From Chitinophagales bacterium (GTDB lineage Bacteria; Bacteroidota; Bacteroidia; Chitinophagales; Chitinophagaceae), in the NCBI GenBank assembly GCA_015655125.1, contig JAATFP010000068.1, positions 56,035-120,034 of the forward strand: a stretch of 64,000 nucleotides of DNA. Reading direction: 5' to 3'. The notes beneath the pieces are model-generated. The model ran no database searches, was not told the DNA's origin, and saw only the letters and a program-made list of their open reading frames with translations. The stretch's first letter is position 1, and the number at the start of each line of letters is the position of its first letter. A program made the position numbers and the translations under genes. Below are positions 44,842 through 52,707 of this stretch, in pieces.

Positions 44842-44860
44842 AAATCCGCGAAATCTGCGG
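44842..44860. repeat. 9-bp-period repeat AATCCGCGA / AATCTGCGG
   Basis: AAATCCGCG AAATCTGCGG in tandem in the gap before lpxD, followed by TGCGGGCAGTTCACCGCA, which can fold. It is related in sequence to the interior of the 188-bp element at 24.7 kb. Confidence 0.45.
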
Positions 44861-44865
44861 GCAGT

Positions 44866-46047
44866 TCACCGCAGGTGACAAATGTAATATTTTTTAATAT
44901 TGCCTTTGAGATTTTCATTTATCAACGCATTATCAACTTCTGAAATATCTTTCACATTTCCGTCTTTGAAAAGGATATGGATATGCTCATTTTCGAAGTT
45001 GTAAGTATTGCTGACCGCTTCGCCTGTAAATACGAGCCAGCGCGCATCTTCATCACTTAAGCTGTAGTTGATACGCGCTTCTTCCAGTCTCGCCAGAAAC
45101 AAATCTTCGTTTACCGGCCCTGCGAAATATTTAACTTTTAATAAACGTCTGTCGATGATGCCATTGCATAAAATGGACAATACTTTATCAGGGTGACCGC
45201 ACCAGATCTTGATCGCCATCAGCACATCGTGATCGTCGATGCTGCAGAATTGCTGCAAGGTGATGTTTTGCAATGGTTGATTGATAAAACTGTTGAGTGG
45301 CCCGGGGCATTCGGCATGAATGAATTTAGCCCTGTTGATGATGCGCTTCAGCATTTGCTCGGCGCTCACCACGGTTTTATGAAGGTAAACCTGCCAGTAC
45401 ATCAGCCTGCGCGCCACGAGGAACTTTTCTATGGAATAAATTCCCTTTTCTTCTACCATCAGCTCGCCGTTGTGGATAGTGAGCATTTTTAGTATGCGGT
45501 CGTATGCGATCTGCCCCTCATTAACACCAGAAAAAAAACTATCGCGGGTCAGGTAGTCCATTCGGTCAACGTCCAGCTGACCGCTTACAAGCTGGTGCAG
45601 AAAACGTTTTGGGTATTGATTTGTAAAAATGTCGAGCGCCATTTGCAACCGGCCATTGAACTCATCATTCAGCTCTTTAAAAATGAGCAGTGATATATCT
45701 TCATGATGCATTCCTTCTGCCAGGATATTTTCCAGGGCGTGGGAAAATGGCCCATGGCCGATATCATGCAATAAAATGGCGATCTTGGCGGCCTGCTGCT
45801 CTTCTTTGCTGATATCAAATCCTTTATAGGTGAGTTCATGTAAGGCGCACCGCATCAGGTGATAGGCGCCGAGCGAGTGATGCAACCTGCTATGAACTGC
45901 TCCGGGATACACAAGATGCGCCATCGCCATCTGGTGAATCCGCCGCAGCCGCTGGTAATAGGGGTGCGCAATGATCGCGTTGAGCAATTCATCATCCATG
46001 GTGATGAAGCCATAAACAGGATCATTGATTATTTTGTGAAAAGACAT
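44866..46047 (-). CDS. HD-domain phosphohydrolase (dGTPase-like, YdhJ/SAMHD1-type)
   Basis: 393 residues, cytosolic. The HD metal site is visible: YYQRLRRIHQM, VHSRLHHSLGAYHLM, AIAILLHDIGHGPFSHALE (the HD pair) and HHEDISLLIF, then MDYLTRDSFFSGVNEGQIAYDRI. Members are dNTP triphosphohydrolases or related nucleotide phosphohydrolases. The substrate here is not determined. In Bacteroidota this gene is often next to lpxD, as here, with a 174-bp gap that holds a 9-bp-period repeat. Confidence 0.9.
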   Translation of the reverse strand: MSFHKIINDPVYGFITMDDELLNAIIAHPYYQRLRRIHQMAMAHLVYPGAVHSRLHHSLGAYHLMRCALHELTYKGFDISKEEQQAAKIAILLHDIGHGPFSHALENILAEGMHHEDISLLIFKELNDEFNGRLQMALDIFTNQYPKRFLHQLVSGQLDVDRMDYLTRDSFFSGVNEGQIAYDRILKMLTIHNGELMVEEKGIYSIEKFLVARRLMYWQVYLHKTVVSAEQMLKRIINRAKFIHAECPGPLNSFINQPLQNITLQQFCSIDDHDVLMAIKIWCGHPDKVLSILCNGIIDRRLLKVKYFAGPVNEDLFLARLEEARINYSLSDEDARWLVFTGEAVSNTYNFENEHIHILFKDGNVKDISEVDNALINENLKGNIKKYYICHLR

Positions 46048-46056
46048 AAGCAGGTT

Positions 46057-46077
46057 TAAGGTGTAAGGCGTAAGGTG
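46057..46077. repeat. Three TAAGGTG heptamers
   Basis: TAAGGTG TAAGGCG TAAGGTG, exact 7-bp period, 10 bp upstream of the HD-domain gene start. Confidence 0.8.
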
Positions 46078-46095
46078 TCATCGTAAGCTTAACAG
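46076..46095. repeat. 20-bp dispersed repeat, copy 2
   Basis: TGTCATCGTAAGCTTAACAG, 18/20 identical to 39325-39344. Confidence 0.6.
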
Positions 46096-46207
46096 CTGAT
46101 GTCTGAAACCCGGCACCTCAATATAATACCAAGAACTTTTGTTAAAAGTGACGCAAAGCTACAAAGCATATTTTTAAAAAATTACATTTGCAACGGCTGC
46201 CGGCCGC

Positions 46208-46242
46208 AAAGTTTAAAGTTCAAGGTTGAAGGTTCAAAGTTC
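46208..46242. repeat. Five AAAGTTC-type heptamers
   Basis: AAAGTTT AAAGTTC AAGGTTG AAGGTTC AAAGTTC in uninterrupted tandem, exact 7-bp period. The complementary family appears at 62727-62761. Confidence 0.9.
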
Positions 46243-46355
46243 CTGAAACTTTTTTACTTTATTTTTATCTTGAACACCAGGTTTTGAATTTGTAATACTT
46301 CCATGAATTTAAAATCTTGTATGGATTTTACACCTTGAAAATTAAAGAGCGCACG

Positions 46356-47912
46356 ATGAGTACAGCAAAAATACTTTGGGTAGACGACGAAATAGACAGC
46401 CTCACTTCTCAGATCATGTTTTTGGAAAACAAAGGTTATGAGATCGAAACCAAGACAAATGGGTTTGATGCGGTGGAGTACGTGAAAGAAAATATCGTGG
46501 ATGTGGTGTTGATGGATGAATCGATGCCCGGCCTGACAGGCCTGCAAACCCTTCAGCAAATGAAGGAGGTGAACAGCAACCTGCCCGTGGTACTCATCAC
46601 AAAGAATGAGGCGGAAAATATCATGGATGAAGCCATTGGCAGCCAGATCAGCGATTATCTTATCAAGCCCGTAAATCCCAACCAGGTTTGGCTGAGTTTG
46701 AAAAAACTGATTGATAACAAAAGGCTCATTGCGGAAAAGACAACTTCGGCTTACCAGCAGGAATTCCGCAGCCTCTTCATGGCTCTCAATGACAATCCTG
46801 ATTACAATGCCTGGATGGATATTTATAAAAAACTGGTGTATTGGGAGCTGGAGATGAAAAAAAGCGACAGCCCGGAAATGCAGGAGGTTTTTCAAACGCA
46901 AAAACAGGAAGCGAACACCGAATTTTTTAAATTCATTTCTAAAAATTATGCATCCTGGGTTTCGCCCAAAAGCACCGACGGGCCCATCATGAGCCATACA
47001 TTGCTAAAATATAAGGTGCTGCCGCATCTCGAAAAAGGCGTGCCTCTTTTTTTTGTGCTGATAGATAATTTACGTTTCGATCAATGGAAAGCGATACAGC
47101 CCATCTTTGCAGAAAGTTTCCGCATTCACGAAGAAGAAACTTTTTACTCCATTTTGCCAACCGCTACACAATATGCCCGTAATGCCATTTTTGCGGGCCT
47201 GTTGCCGATCGACATTGAAAAACAATTTTCACAGCAATGGAAAAATGACGACGAGGAAGGTGGAAAGAATTTGTTCGAGGAAGAATTTCTGAGGGCGCAA
47301 ATAAAAAGACTGGGTAAAGGAGATCTCAAAATTTCGTATACAAAGATCACCAATAACCACGATGGGCAAAAAATGGTAGACAACATGCACAATCTTATGC
47401 AGAATGATCTGAACGTGATCGTATATAATTTCGTAGATATGCTCAGTCATGCCCGTACCGAAATGGAAGTGCTGAAAGAACTTGCCGGTGATGAAACCAG
47501 CTATCGCAGCATTACGCAAAGCTGGTTCGAACATAGTCCGCTGCACCAGGCATTGAAAAAAATTGCAGACAAAGAACTCAATATGGTGGTGGCCACCGAC
47601 CACGGAAGTACACGCGTAAAAACGCCTGCAAAAGTGATCGGCGACAAGCAAACTACCGCCAACCTGCGTTACAAACATGGCCGTAATCTTAATTATGAGG
47701 CGCGGGATGTGCTGGCGTTCAAAGATCCGCGCGAAGCCGGATTGCCGGTGCCGAACGTAAACAGCACCTTTATTTTTGCCAAAGGCGACTTGTTTTTATG
47801 CTATCCCAATAATTACAATCATTTTGTAAACTATTACCGGAACACGTTTCAGCACGGCGGTGTGAGCCTGGAGGAGATGATTGTGCCGGTGATAAGAATG
47901 ACCAATAAGTGA
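46356..47912 (+). CDS. porX: Response regulator PorX with PglZ domain (type IX secretion regulator)
   Basis: 518 residues from ATG 46356 (a TTG 13 codons upstream is open). Receiver domain residues 4-120 with phospho-acceptor Asp54 (VVLMDESMPGLTG) and DYLIKPVNPNQ. The C-terminal PglZ-type alkaline-phosphatase-superfamily domain (residues about 205-515) shows FFVLIDNLRFDQWKAI, LPTATQYARNAIFAGL, NFVDMLSHAR and VVATDHGSTRV, the metal-site segments. PorX is the regulator of the T9SS in Porphyromonas and Flavobacterium, working with kinase PorY. No porY or T9SS gene is in the window. The stop codon lies inside a GTGAATA heptamer. Confidence 0.95.
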   Translation: MSTAKILWVDDEIDSLTSQIMFLENKGYEIETKTNGFDAVEYVKENIVDVVLMDESMPGLTGLQTLQQMKEVNSNLPVVLITKNEAENIMDEAIGSQISDYLIKPVNPNQVWLSLKKLIDNKRLIAEKTTSAYQQEFRSLFMALNDNPDYNAWMDIYKKLVYWELEMKKSDSPEMQEVFQTQKQEANTEFFKFISKNYASWVSPKSTDGPIMSHTLLKYKVLPHLEKGVPLFFVLIDNLRFDQWKAIQPIFAESFRIHEEETFYSILPTATQYARNAIFAGLLPIDIEKQFSQQWKNDDEEGGKNLFEEEFLRAQIKRLGKGDLKISYTKITNNHDGQKMVDNMHNLMQNDLNVIVYNFVDMLSHARTEMEVLKELAGDETSYRSITQSWFEHSPLHQALKKIADKELNMVVATDHGSTRVKTPAKVIGDKQTTANLRYKHGRNLNYEARDVLAFKDPREAGLPVPNVNSTFIFAKGDLFLCYPNNYNHFVNYYRNTFQHGGVSLEEMIVPVIRMTNK

Positions 47913-48034
47913 ATAGTGATGGTGAATAGTGAAATCTTCAAAGAGTTTTTATAAATAGCATCATAAAGAATATTTATAAAACCCTATACGCAGAGGTTTT
48001 AAAGATTTGACTATTGACTATTCACCATTGACTT
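47909..48034. repeat. Inverted pair of GTGAATA / TTGACTA heptamers
   Basis: Left block 47909-47933: GTGAATA GTGATGG TGAATAG. Right block 48007-48034: TTGACTA TTGACTA TTCACCA TTGACTT. Opposite orientation, 7-bp period, separated by about 75 bp. The porX stop TGA (47910-47912) is inside the left block. Confidence 0.85.
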
Positions 48035-48082
48035 ATGCACCATTTGTGAATAACAATCTCTCGCCAAAACTACCCGCTGCGT

Positions 48083-48090
48083 TAAATTTG
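48083..48090 (+). promoter_or_regulatory. -7 promoter element six bases before a small gene
   Basis: TAAATTTG, exact TAnnTTTG, six nt before ATG 48097, again suggesting a very short or absent leader. Confidence 0.5.
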
Positions 48091-48096
48091 CGAGGT

Positions 48097-48372
48097 ATGA
48101 AATTCACACAGAACACATTAGATAAGATTGAAAGGATAATCGAGGAATGCAATTATGTGATCCGTTACGAAAGAGGCACTTTTCAGAGTGGCTACTGCAT
48201 CCTGCAGGAAAAGAAAGTGGTGGTGCTTAATAAATTCTTCCAGACCGAAGGTCGTATCAATACATTGGTGGATCTTCTTCCACAACTGGAAATAAACTTC
48301 GACGCGCTAACGCACGAGAGCCAGAAGCTTTACACAGAAATTCTCAAGAACGAAGTGGTGGTCAAAGATTAA
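48097..48372 (+). CDS. Conserved small protein of unknown function
   Basis: 91 residues from ATG 48097; longer frames upstream only translate the heptamer repeat. Soluble, no signal or membrane segment: it begins MKFTQNTLDKIERIIEECNY, then ERGTFQSGYCILQEKKVVVLNKFF, then a helical end. I believe the same protein is widespread in Bacteroidota, but I do not know its function. It is flanked on both sides by heptamer repeat pairs, with the MBL-hydrolase gene downstream. Confidence 0.7.
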   Translation: MKFTQNTLDKIERIIEECNYVIRYERGTFQSGYCILQEKKVVVLNKFFQTEGRINTLVDLLPQLEINFDALTHESQKLYTEILKNEVVVKD

Positions 48373-48379
48373 AAGCAAT

Positions 48380-48525
48380 CTTTGATCTATGATGTATGAT
48401 CTGTTTGTGATCATCGCATTATGCTTTATGACAAGAGTTTTATTTTCGTAAATTTATCGCTGGTTTGTAAAACTGTTACGCTAAAAATGTGAGGGAGATC
48501 ATAGATCATACATCATACATCACCG
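48380..48525. repeat. Second inverted pair of CTATGAT heptamers
   Basis: Left 48380-48400: CTTTGAT CTATGAT GTATGAT. Right 48498-48525: ATCATAG ATCATAC ATCATAC ATCACCG, ending directly before the MBL-gene ATG. Same repeat family and geometry as at 13.6 kb, but with a different core. Confidence 0.85.
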
Positions 48526-48527
48526 AT

Positions 48528-49298
48528 ATGGCTTCGCTTAAAATAACTTTCCTCGGAACAGGTACGAGCACTGGGATTCCCATGATCGCCTGCCCGTGCG
48601 AGGTATGTTTGTCGGATGATAAAAAAGACAAGCGGCTGCGCAGCAGTATTCTTGTGCAAAGTGAAACCACCACCATCGTTGTTGATACCACACCAGATTT
48701 TCGTTACCAGATGCTCCGCGAAAATGTGAAACGCATCGATGCCGTGTTGTTCACGCATCCGCACAAAGATCATGTGGCAGGATTGGACGACATCCGGGCG
48801 TTCAATTATTTTCAGCAGCAAGCCATCAATGTGTACGCGAATGAACTTACACAAAAAGCGCTGCGAAACGAGTTTTATTACATTTTTGCGGAACACCGTT
48901 ATCCTGGTATCCCGGAGATAAATCTGCACACAGTTCCGGAGCAAACTTTTATGATCGGCGATATTCCGGTTGCGCCGGTTAAGGTGTGGCACCTCAAAAT
49001 GCCCGTATTGGCCTACCGTTTCGGAGATTTTACCTACGTCACCGATGCCAACAGGATCGATGCGGTTGAAAAAAATAAGATCCGCGGCAGCAAAGTTCTG
49101 GTAGTGAATGCGCTTCGCCATGCGGAACATATTTCTCATTTTACGCTGGATGAAGCCATCGCGTTATCCAACGAACTGGATATTCCGGAAACATATTTCA
49201 CGCATATCAGTCACCAGCTCGGCTTGCATCAAACCGTGAGTGAAACGCTTCCTGCGGGTAAGGAACTGGCACACGATCAGCTGGTGATTTTCTCCTGA
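48528..49298 (+). CDS. MBL-fold metallo-hydrolase (PhnP/YycJ-like)
   Basis: 256 residues from ATG 48528, the start that gives the family N-terminus (SLKITFLGTGTSTGIPMIAC). Zinc-binding motif THPHKDHVAGLDD at residues 76-88, with later His in WHLKMP and THISHQLG. Cys residues CPCEVC near 23-28 are typical of the PhnP-type subgroup. Cyclic phosphodiesterase or nuclease activity is plausible, unproven. The ATG touches the right arm of a heptamer repeat, so the 5' leader, if any, is made of the repeat. Confidence 0.88.
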   Translation: MASLKITFLGTGTSTGIPMIACPCEVCLSDDKKDKRLRSSILVQSETTTIVVDTTPDFRYQMLRENVKRIDAVLFTHPHKDHVAGLDDIRAFNYFQQQAINVYANELTQKALRNEFYYIFAEHRYPGIPEINLHTVPEQTFMIGDIPVAPVKVWHLKMPVLAYRFGDFTYVTDANRIDAVEKNKIRGSKVLVVNALRHAEHISHFTLDEAIALSNELDIPETYFTHISHQLGLHQTVSETLPAGKELAHDQLVIFS

Positions 49299-49351
49299 GA
49301 TAACGAGCTTTTTCCTTTGTTTAAGATGGCATCATGCGGTAGCTTGCTTGC

Positions 49352-50299
49352 ATGAAAACAAAGCACCATTATCTTCATTTTACTAAAAAAGAACGGCGGG
49401 GCATTATTACGATCATGGTGATGGTTGTAATGCTTACGGCTATGCCTTTCTTATATCCGTTGGTTTTCAAAAAAAATATTTCTGATAAAAATTATCATAA
49501 AGAGATCGCACAGCTGGAAGTTTTGGAGGCTGACAGCAGCGATGGGTTAGTACATGATGACGGTTCCGCCGGTGTCTACCGGCGGCCTTCTTTTGCGCGT
49601 AAAAATTTTACTTCGGAAAATCTGCAGGTTCCGCTTTTTTATTTCGATCCTAATAAAATATCCGTCGCTGATTGGCAGAAGCTGGGTGTAAAAGAAAAAA
49701 CCGCGACGGGCATTCTCCATTATGTTGAAAAAGGAGGGAAATTCCGGCAGCCGGCAGATATAGAAAAGATCTGGGGTTTAAGTAAGGAATTAAAGCAACG
49801 ATTGATGCCGTATATCAGAATACAGCCACCGGAAGAAAAATATTATGAGACCAGGATACCGCCCCATGAAAGAAAAGTATATGAAAGAAAAGCAATTGTT
49901 GTTGTCGATGTAAATGATGCGGATACGGCTGCATACATCGCCCTGCCCGGGATAGGAAGCAAGCTGGCGCAACGCATTATATCATTTAGAGAAAAATTAG
50001 GTGGTTTTTATTCTGTCGACCAGGTAGGAGAAACCTTTGGACTGCCGGATAGCGTCTTTCAAAAAATAAGGCTCTTTTTGAAAATGTCTGAAGCTTCTAT
50101 CCGGAAGATCAACATCAATACTGCCACGCAGGATGAACTGAAAATTCATCCGTATATCCGTTGGCAGGTGGCAAATGCGATCGTACAATATCGGCAACAG
50201 CACGGTAGCTTTTCTTCTATTGATCAACTGAAAAATATCGCGCTGCTGAAAGAGGAAGCTTTTTCAAAAATAGCGCCATATCTAAAATTGGAAGATTGA
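49352..50299 (+). CDS. Membrane-anchored helix-hairpin-helix protein (ComEA-like)
   Basis: 315 residues. One N-terminal membrane helix (residues about 18-40, IITIMVMVVMLTAMPFLYPL), then three HhH-type repeats: WQKLGVKEKTATGILHYVEK, VNDADTAAYIALPGIGSKLA (residues about 185-245) and ININTATQDELKIHPYIRWQ (about 255-310). Such repeats bind double-stranded DNA; ComEA uses them to pull DNA into the periplasm. With ComEC elsewhere in the window, a role in DNA uptake is possible but not shown by position. The gene is separate from its neighbours. Confidence 0.82.
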   Translation: MKTKHHYLHFTKKERRGIITIMVMVVMLTAMPFLYPLVFKKNISDKNYHKEIAQLEVLEADSSDGLVHDDGSAGVYRRPSFARKNFTSENLQVPLFYFDPNKISVADWQKLGVKEKTATGILHYVEKGGKFRQPADIEKIWGLSKELKQRLMPYIRIQPPEEKYYETRIPPHERKVYERKAIVVVDVNDADTAAYIALPGIGSKLAQRIISFREKLGGFYSVDQVGETFGLPDSVFQKIRLFLKMSEASIRKININTATQDELKIHPYIRWQVANAIVQYRQQHGSFSSIDQLKNIALLKEEAFSKIAPYLKLED

Positions 50300-50391
50300 C
50301 CTGCACATTTAGTGAATATTGAGCATAACGCGTAACGTTGTGCTGATGATATAATCTCTAAAAACATGCGTGGCCCTTGTCAACCAAACAA

Positions 50392-50399
50392 TATCTTTG
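50392..50399 (+). promoter_or_regulatory. -7 promoter element upstream of acyl-CoA dehydrogenase
   Basis: TATCTTTG, exact TAnnTTTG, 58 nt before the ATG. It is followed by a nonamer pair AATCTGTGT AATCTGTGG (50402-50419) of the same family as the 188-bp element ends. Confidence 0.45.
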
Positions 50400-50457
50400 A
50401 AAATCTGTGTAATCTGTGGCTCTTTCTTTATTTTGCAGCCTCAACGATTGAAAGCAT

Positions 50458-51597
50458 ATGAACTTCTCTACCAACGAACTTACAGAGCAGGTTGCTCATT
50501 CTGCCCGCGATTTCGCACAACAATTCATTAAGCCACATTTAATGGAATGGGATGAATCGCAGCAATTTCCACTACATATCTTTAAAGAAATGGGTAAATT
50601 GGGATTGATGGGTGTTTTGGTTCCGGAAGAATATGGAGGAACAGGACTGGGTTATTTCGAATACAGCGCCGTCATTCAGGAGGTAGCAAAAGTGTGCGGC
50701 TCCATCGGTTTGTCGCTTGCAGCGCATAACTCGTTATGTACGGGGCATATGCTCAATTTTGGAAACGAAGCGCAGAAAAGAAAATACCTTCCAAAACTAG
50801 CCACGGCAGAATTCATCGGGGCATGGGGATTGACGGAACCAAATACGGGCAGCGACGCCGGTAACATGAAAACCACTGCTGTAAAAGACGGTGACAACTG
50901 GGTCATTAACGGAACGAAAAGCTGGATCACGCACGGAAAAAGCGGTGATGTGGCGGTAGTGATCTGTCGTACAGGAGAACCAAGAACGAAGAATAATTCA
51001 ACCGCGTTCATCGTCGATCGCGGAACACCGGGTTTCAGTGCAGGAAAAAAGGAGAACAAATTAGGTATGCGCGCCAGTGAAACGGCAGAAATGATATTTG
51101 ACAATTGTATCATCCCGGATGAAAACAGGCTTGGGGAAATAGGAGAAGGGTTTAAACAAAGCATGAAAGTATTGGATGGAGGCCGCATTTCAATCGCAGC
51201 ATTGAGCCTGGGTATTGCAAAAGGCGCGTACGAAGCGTCTGTTCAATATGCAAAAGAGCGCCATCAGTTTGATCAGCCGATTGCCAACTTCCAGGGTATT
51301 TCATTCAAACTGGCAGACATGGCCACGAAGATCACCTGCGCAGAGTTGCTCATCAACCAGGCATGCGATCTTAAAATACAGGGTAAGCCGATGACCAAAG
51401 AAGCTGCGATGGCAAAATATTACGCCAGTGAGATATCTGTTGAAATAAGTACGGACGCAGTACAGATATTTGGCGGCTATGGTTATACCAAAGATTTTCC
51501 GGTGGAAAAATTTTACCGCGACAGCAAGCTTTGCACCATCGGTGAAGGCACCAGCGAAATACAAAAACTCGTGATCAGCAGGGAAGTTTTAAAATAG
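50458..51597 (+). CDS. Acyl-CoA dehydrogenase
   Basis: 379 residues, complete. Family motifs: GWGLTEPNTGSDA-type segment (GAWGLTEPNTGSDAGNMKTTA), SWITHGKSGDVAVVICRT, RDSKLCTIGEGTSEIQKLVI near the C-terminus with the catalytic Glu region. FAD-dependent first oxidation of acyl-CoA beta-oxidation. Sequence is closest in style to short- or butyryl-CoA dehydrogenases, but chain length cannot be read. It is monocistronic in this window; no electron-transfer flavoprotein genes are adjacent. Confidence 0.93.
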   Translation: MNFSTNELTEQVAHSARDFAQQFIKPHLMEWDESQQFPLHIFKEMGKLGLMGVLVPEEYGGTGLGYFEYSAVIQEVAKVCGSIGLSLAAHNSLCTGHMLNFGNEAQKRKYLPKLATAEFIGAWGLTEPNTGSDAGNMKTTAVKDGDNWVINGTKSWITHGKSGDVAVVICRTGEPRTKNNSTAFIVDRGTPGFSAGKKENKLGMRASETAEMIFDNCIIPDENRLGEIGEGFKQSMKVLDGGRISIAALSLGIAKGAYEASVQYAKERHQFDQPIANFQGISFKLADMATKITCAELLINQACDLKIQGKPMTKEAAMAKYYASEISVEISTDAVQIFGGYGYTKDFPVEKFYRDSKLCTIGEGTSEIQKLVISREVLK

Positions 51598-51763
51598 TTT
51601 AGACATCCGAGATGAGCGTTCAGGAGATTTAGACGTTTAGAAAAGAGGACTTTTCTTTTGAATAACCTGAATTAAAAAATCTGCAAATCTCAGGCCGGTG
51701 GCCGCTAAAGTCCACACCAATTCTTTTCCACAATTTTCATACTTGGCGCAATCCTTGAAACCG

Positions 51764-51793
51764 CTTGTGTTTTTAAACCTAAAAACACACAAG
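51764..51793 (+). promoter_or_regulatory. Possible 5'-leader hairpin before the lipoprotein start
   Basis: CTTGTGTTTTT pairs with AAAAACACACAAG (with a two-base bulge) ending at the base before ATG 51794. It would bury the start codon region. The stretch 51598-51763 contains weak 7-bp-period sequence (GTTTAGA...GTTTAGA) and no gene. Confidence 0.4.
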
Positions 51794-52207
51794 ATGAAAA
51801 CATTACTCAAAGTTACTTTAGGATTGATGGCTTCCGCATTGTTGATCGCTTCCTGCAATGACGACGATGACAACAATGTACAAACAACGCAGGAAAAGAT
51901 TCAGCACACGTGGTTGGTGGACAGCACCACTCAAAGAACTGTTTCTTCAGGAGCCGACAACACCGTTACCTACACTGGCACTGCAGCTGATTATTTCGAT
52001 TTCCGCAGCGACGGTAAACTATATTATAAAGTTTCCGTGTTGCCCGCTGATACGGTTGCATATTCGCTGATCGGCGATACGAAGATTGTGATCGATGGCG
52101 ATACGAGCAATATCGATACGCTTACGGCAAATAAATTTGTTGCATCTTTCCGCACGCCCGCAACCGGCACCGATTACATTTTATCTACTTCTTACCTCAG
52201 ACGATAA
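51794..52207 (+). CDS. Small lipoprotein, lipocalin-like fold possible (paralogue A)
   Basis: 137 residues from ATG 51794. Lipoprotein leader ending ALLIASC (Cys about residue 20), followed by an Asp-rich NDDDDNN stretch. The body has KIQHTWLVDSTTQ, DYFDFRSDGKLYYKVS, SLIGDTKIVIDGDTSNIDTL and a C-terminal strand, the pattern of small secreted beta-barrel lipoproteins. Function unknown. It is clearly related to the interrupted gene at 52708-53106 (DY.DF.S, IGD..I.IDGDTS.I..L), with a cytochrome gene between them. Confidence 0.72.
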   Translation: MKTLLKVTLGLMASALLIASCNDDDDNNVQTTQEKIQHTWLVDSTTQRTVSSGADNTVTYTGTAADYFDFRSDGKLYYKVSVLPADTVAYSLIGDTKIVIDGDTSNIDTLTANKFVASFRTPATGTDYILSTSYLRR

Positions 52208-52230
52208 TAGTCAGAATGAGTACCCGATAT

Positions 52231-52266
52231 AACAGCCATTCCGTAATTTTGGGATGGCTGTTTAAT
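52231..52266 (+). terminator. Terminator after paralogue A
   Basis: AACAGCCATTCC / GGGATGGCTGTT (12 bp, one G-U) followed by TTTAATTTT. Its loop contains TAATTTTG (52244-52251), a -7-like element 23 nt before the next gene. Confidence 0.75.
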
Positions 52267-52274
52267 TTTCATAT

Positions 52275-52640
52275 ATGAAAAACATTCTGATCGTTTTGTA
52301 TTCAATTTTTTTATTTTCCTGCAGTGGCAATAATGGAAATTCCTCTGAAACTTCTGTCAATGCTGAAGTGGACGGTGAGCAACTCTTTAAAATAAATTGC
52401 GCGCAATGCCATCGCCCGTCGGAAGATTTTGTTGGACCGGCACTGAAAAATGCGGGCCAGCGTTGGAAAGACAGAAATTTGTTATATCAATTTGTACGGA
52501 ATTCCCAATCTGTTATTCAACGCGATGAATATGCTAAAGCACTTTTTGAAAAGTACAACCAAAGTCCGATGTTACCGTTGCCCAACCTGACAGACAAAGA
52601 CATCGACGCAATATTGACCTATTGCAATAACGTACCGTGA
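52275..52640 (+). CDS. Lipoprotein c-type cytochrome
   Basis: 121 residues. Lipobox in the leader (YSIFLFSC, Cys about 16). Single haem-c site CAQCHRPSEDFVGPAL near residue 41, and a distal Met candidate in SPMLPLPNLTDKDIDAIL. It should be an electron carrier on the periplasmic side of a membrane. Redox partner unknown. It sits between two paralogous small lipoproteins. Confidence 0.85.
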   Translation: MKNILIVLYSIFLFSCSGNNGNSSETSVNAEVDGEQLFKINCAQCHRPSEDFVGPALKNAGQRWKDRNLLYQFVRNSQSVIQRDEYAKALFEKYNQSPMLPLPNLTDKDIDAILTYCNNVP

Positions 52641-52707
52641 TTTTTTGTTGAGGTTAAGAATATTTCGTTATCATTGCCAAATAACTTCGTAACCTTAAAA
52701 TTAAAAT

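Larger units (their letters stand above)
46048..46355. other. 308-bp gap between HD gene and porX, repeat-rich
   Basis: No gene seen. It holds a TAAGGTG heptamer triplet (46057-46077), the second copy of the 20-bp dispersed repeat (46076-46095), a minus-strand TAGCTTTG -7-like element (46154-46161), and five AAAGTTC-type heptamers (46208-46242). Confidence 0.6.

Noticed and set aside
46254..46997. 247-codon open frame opposite porX
   Set aside because: Antisense to the PorX receiver domain; no family features.
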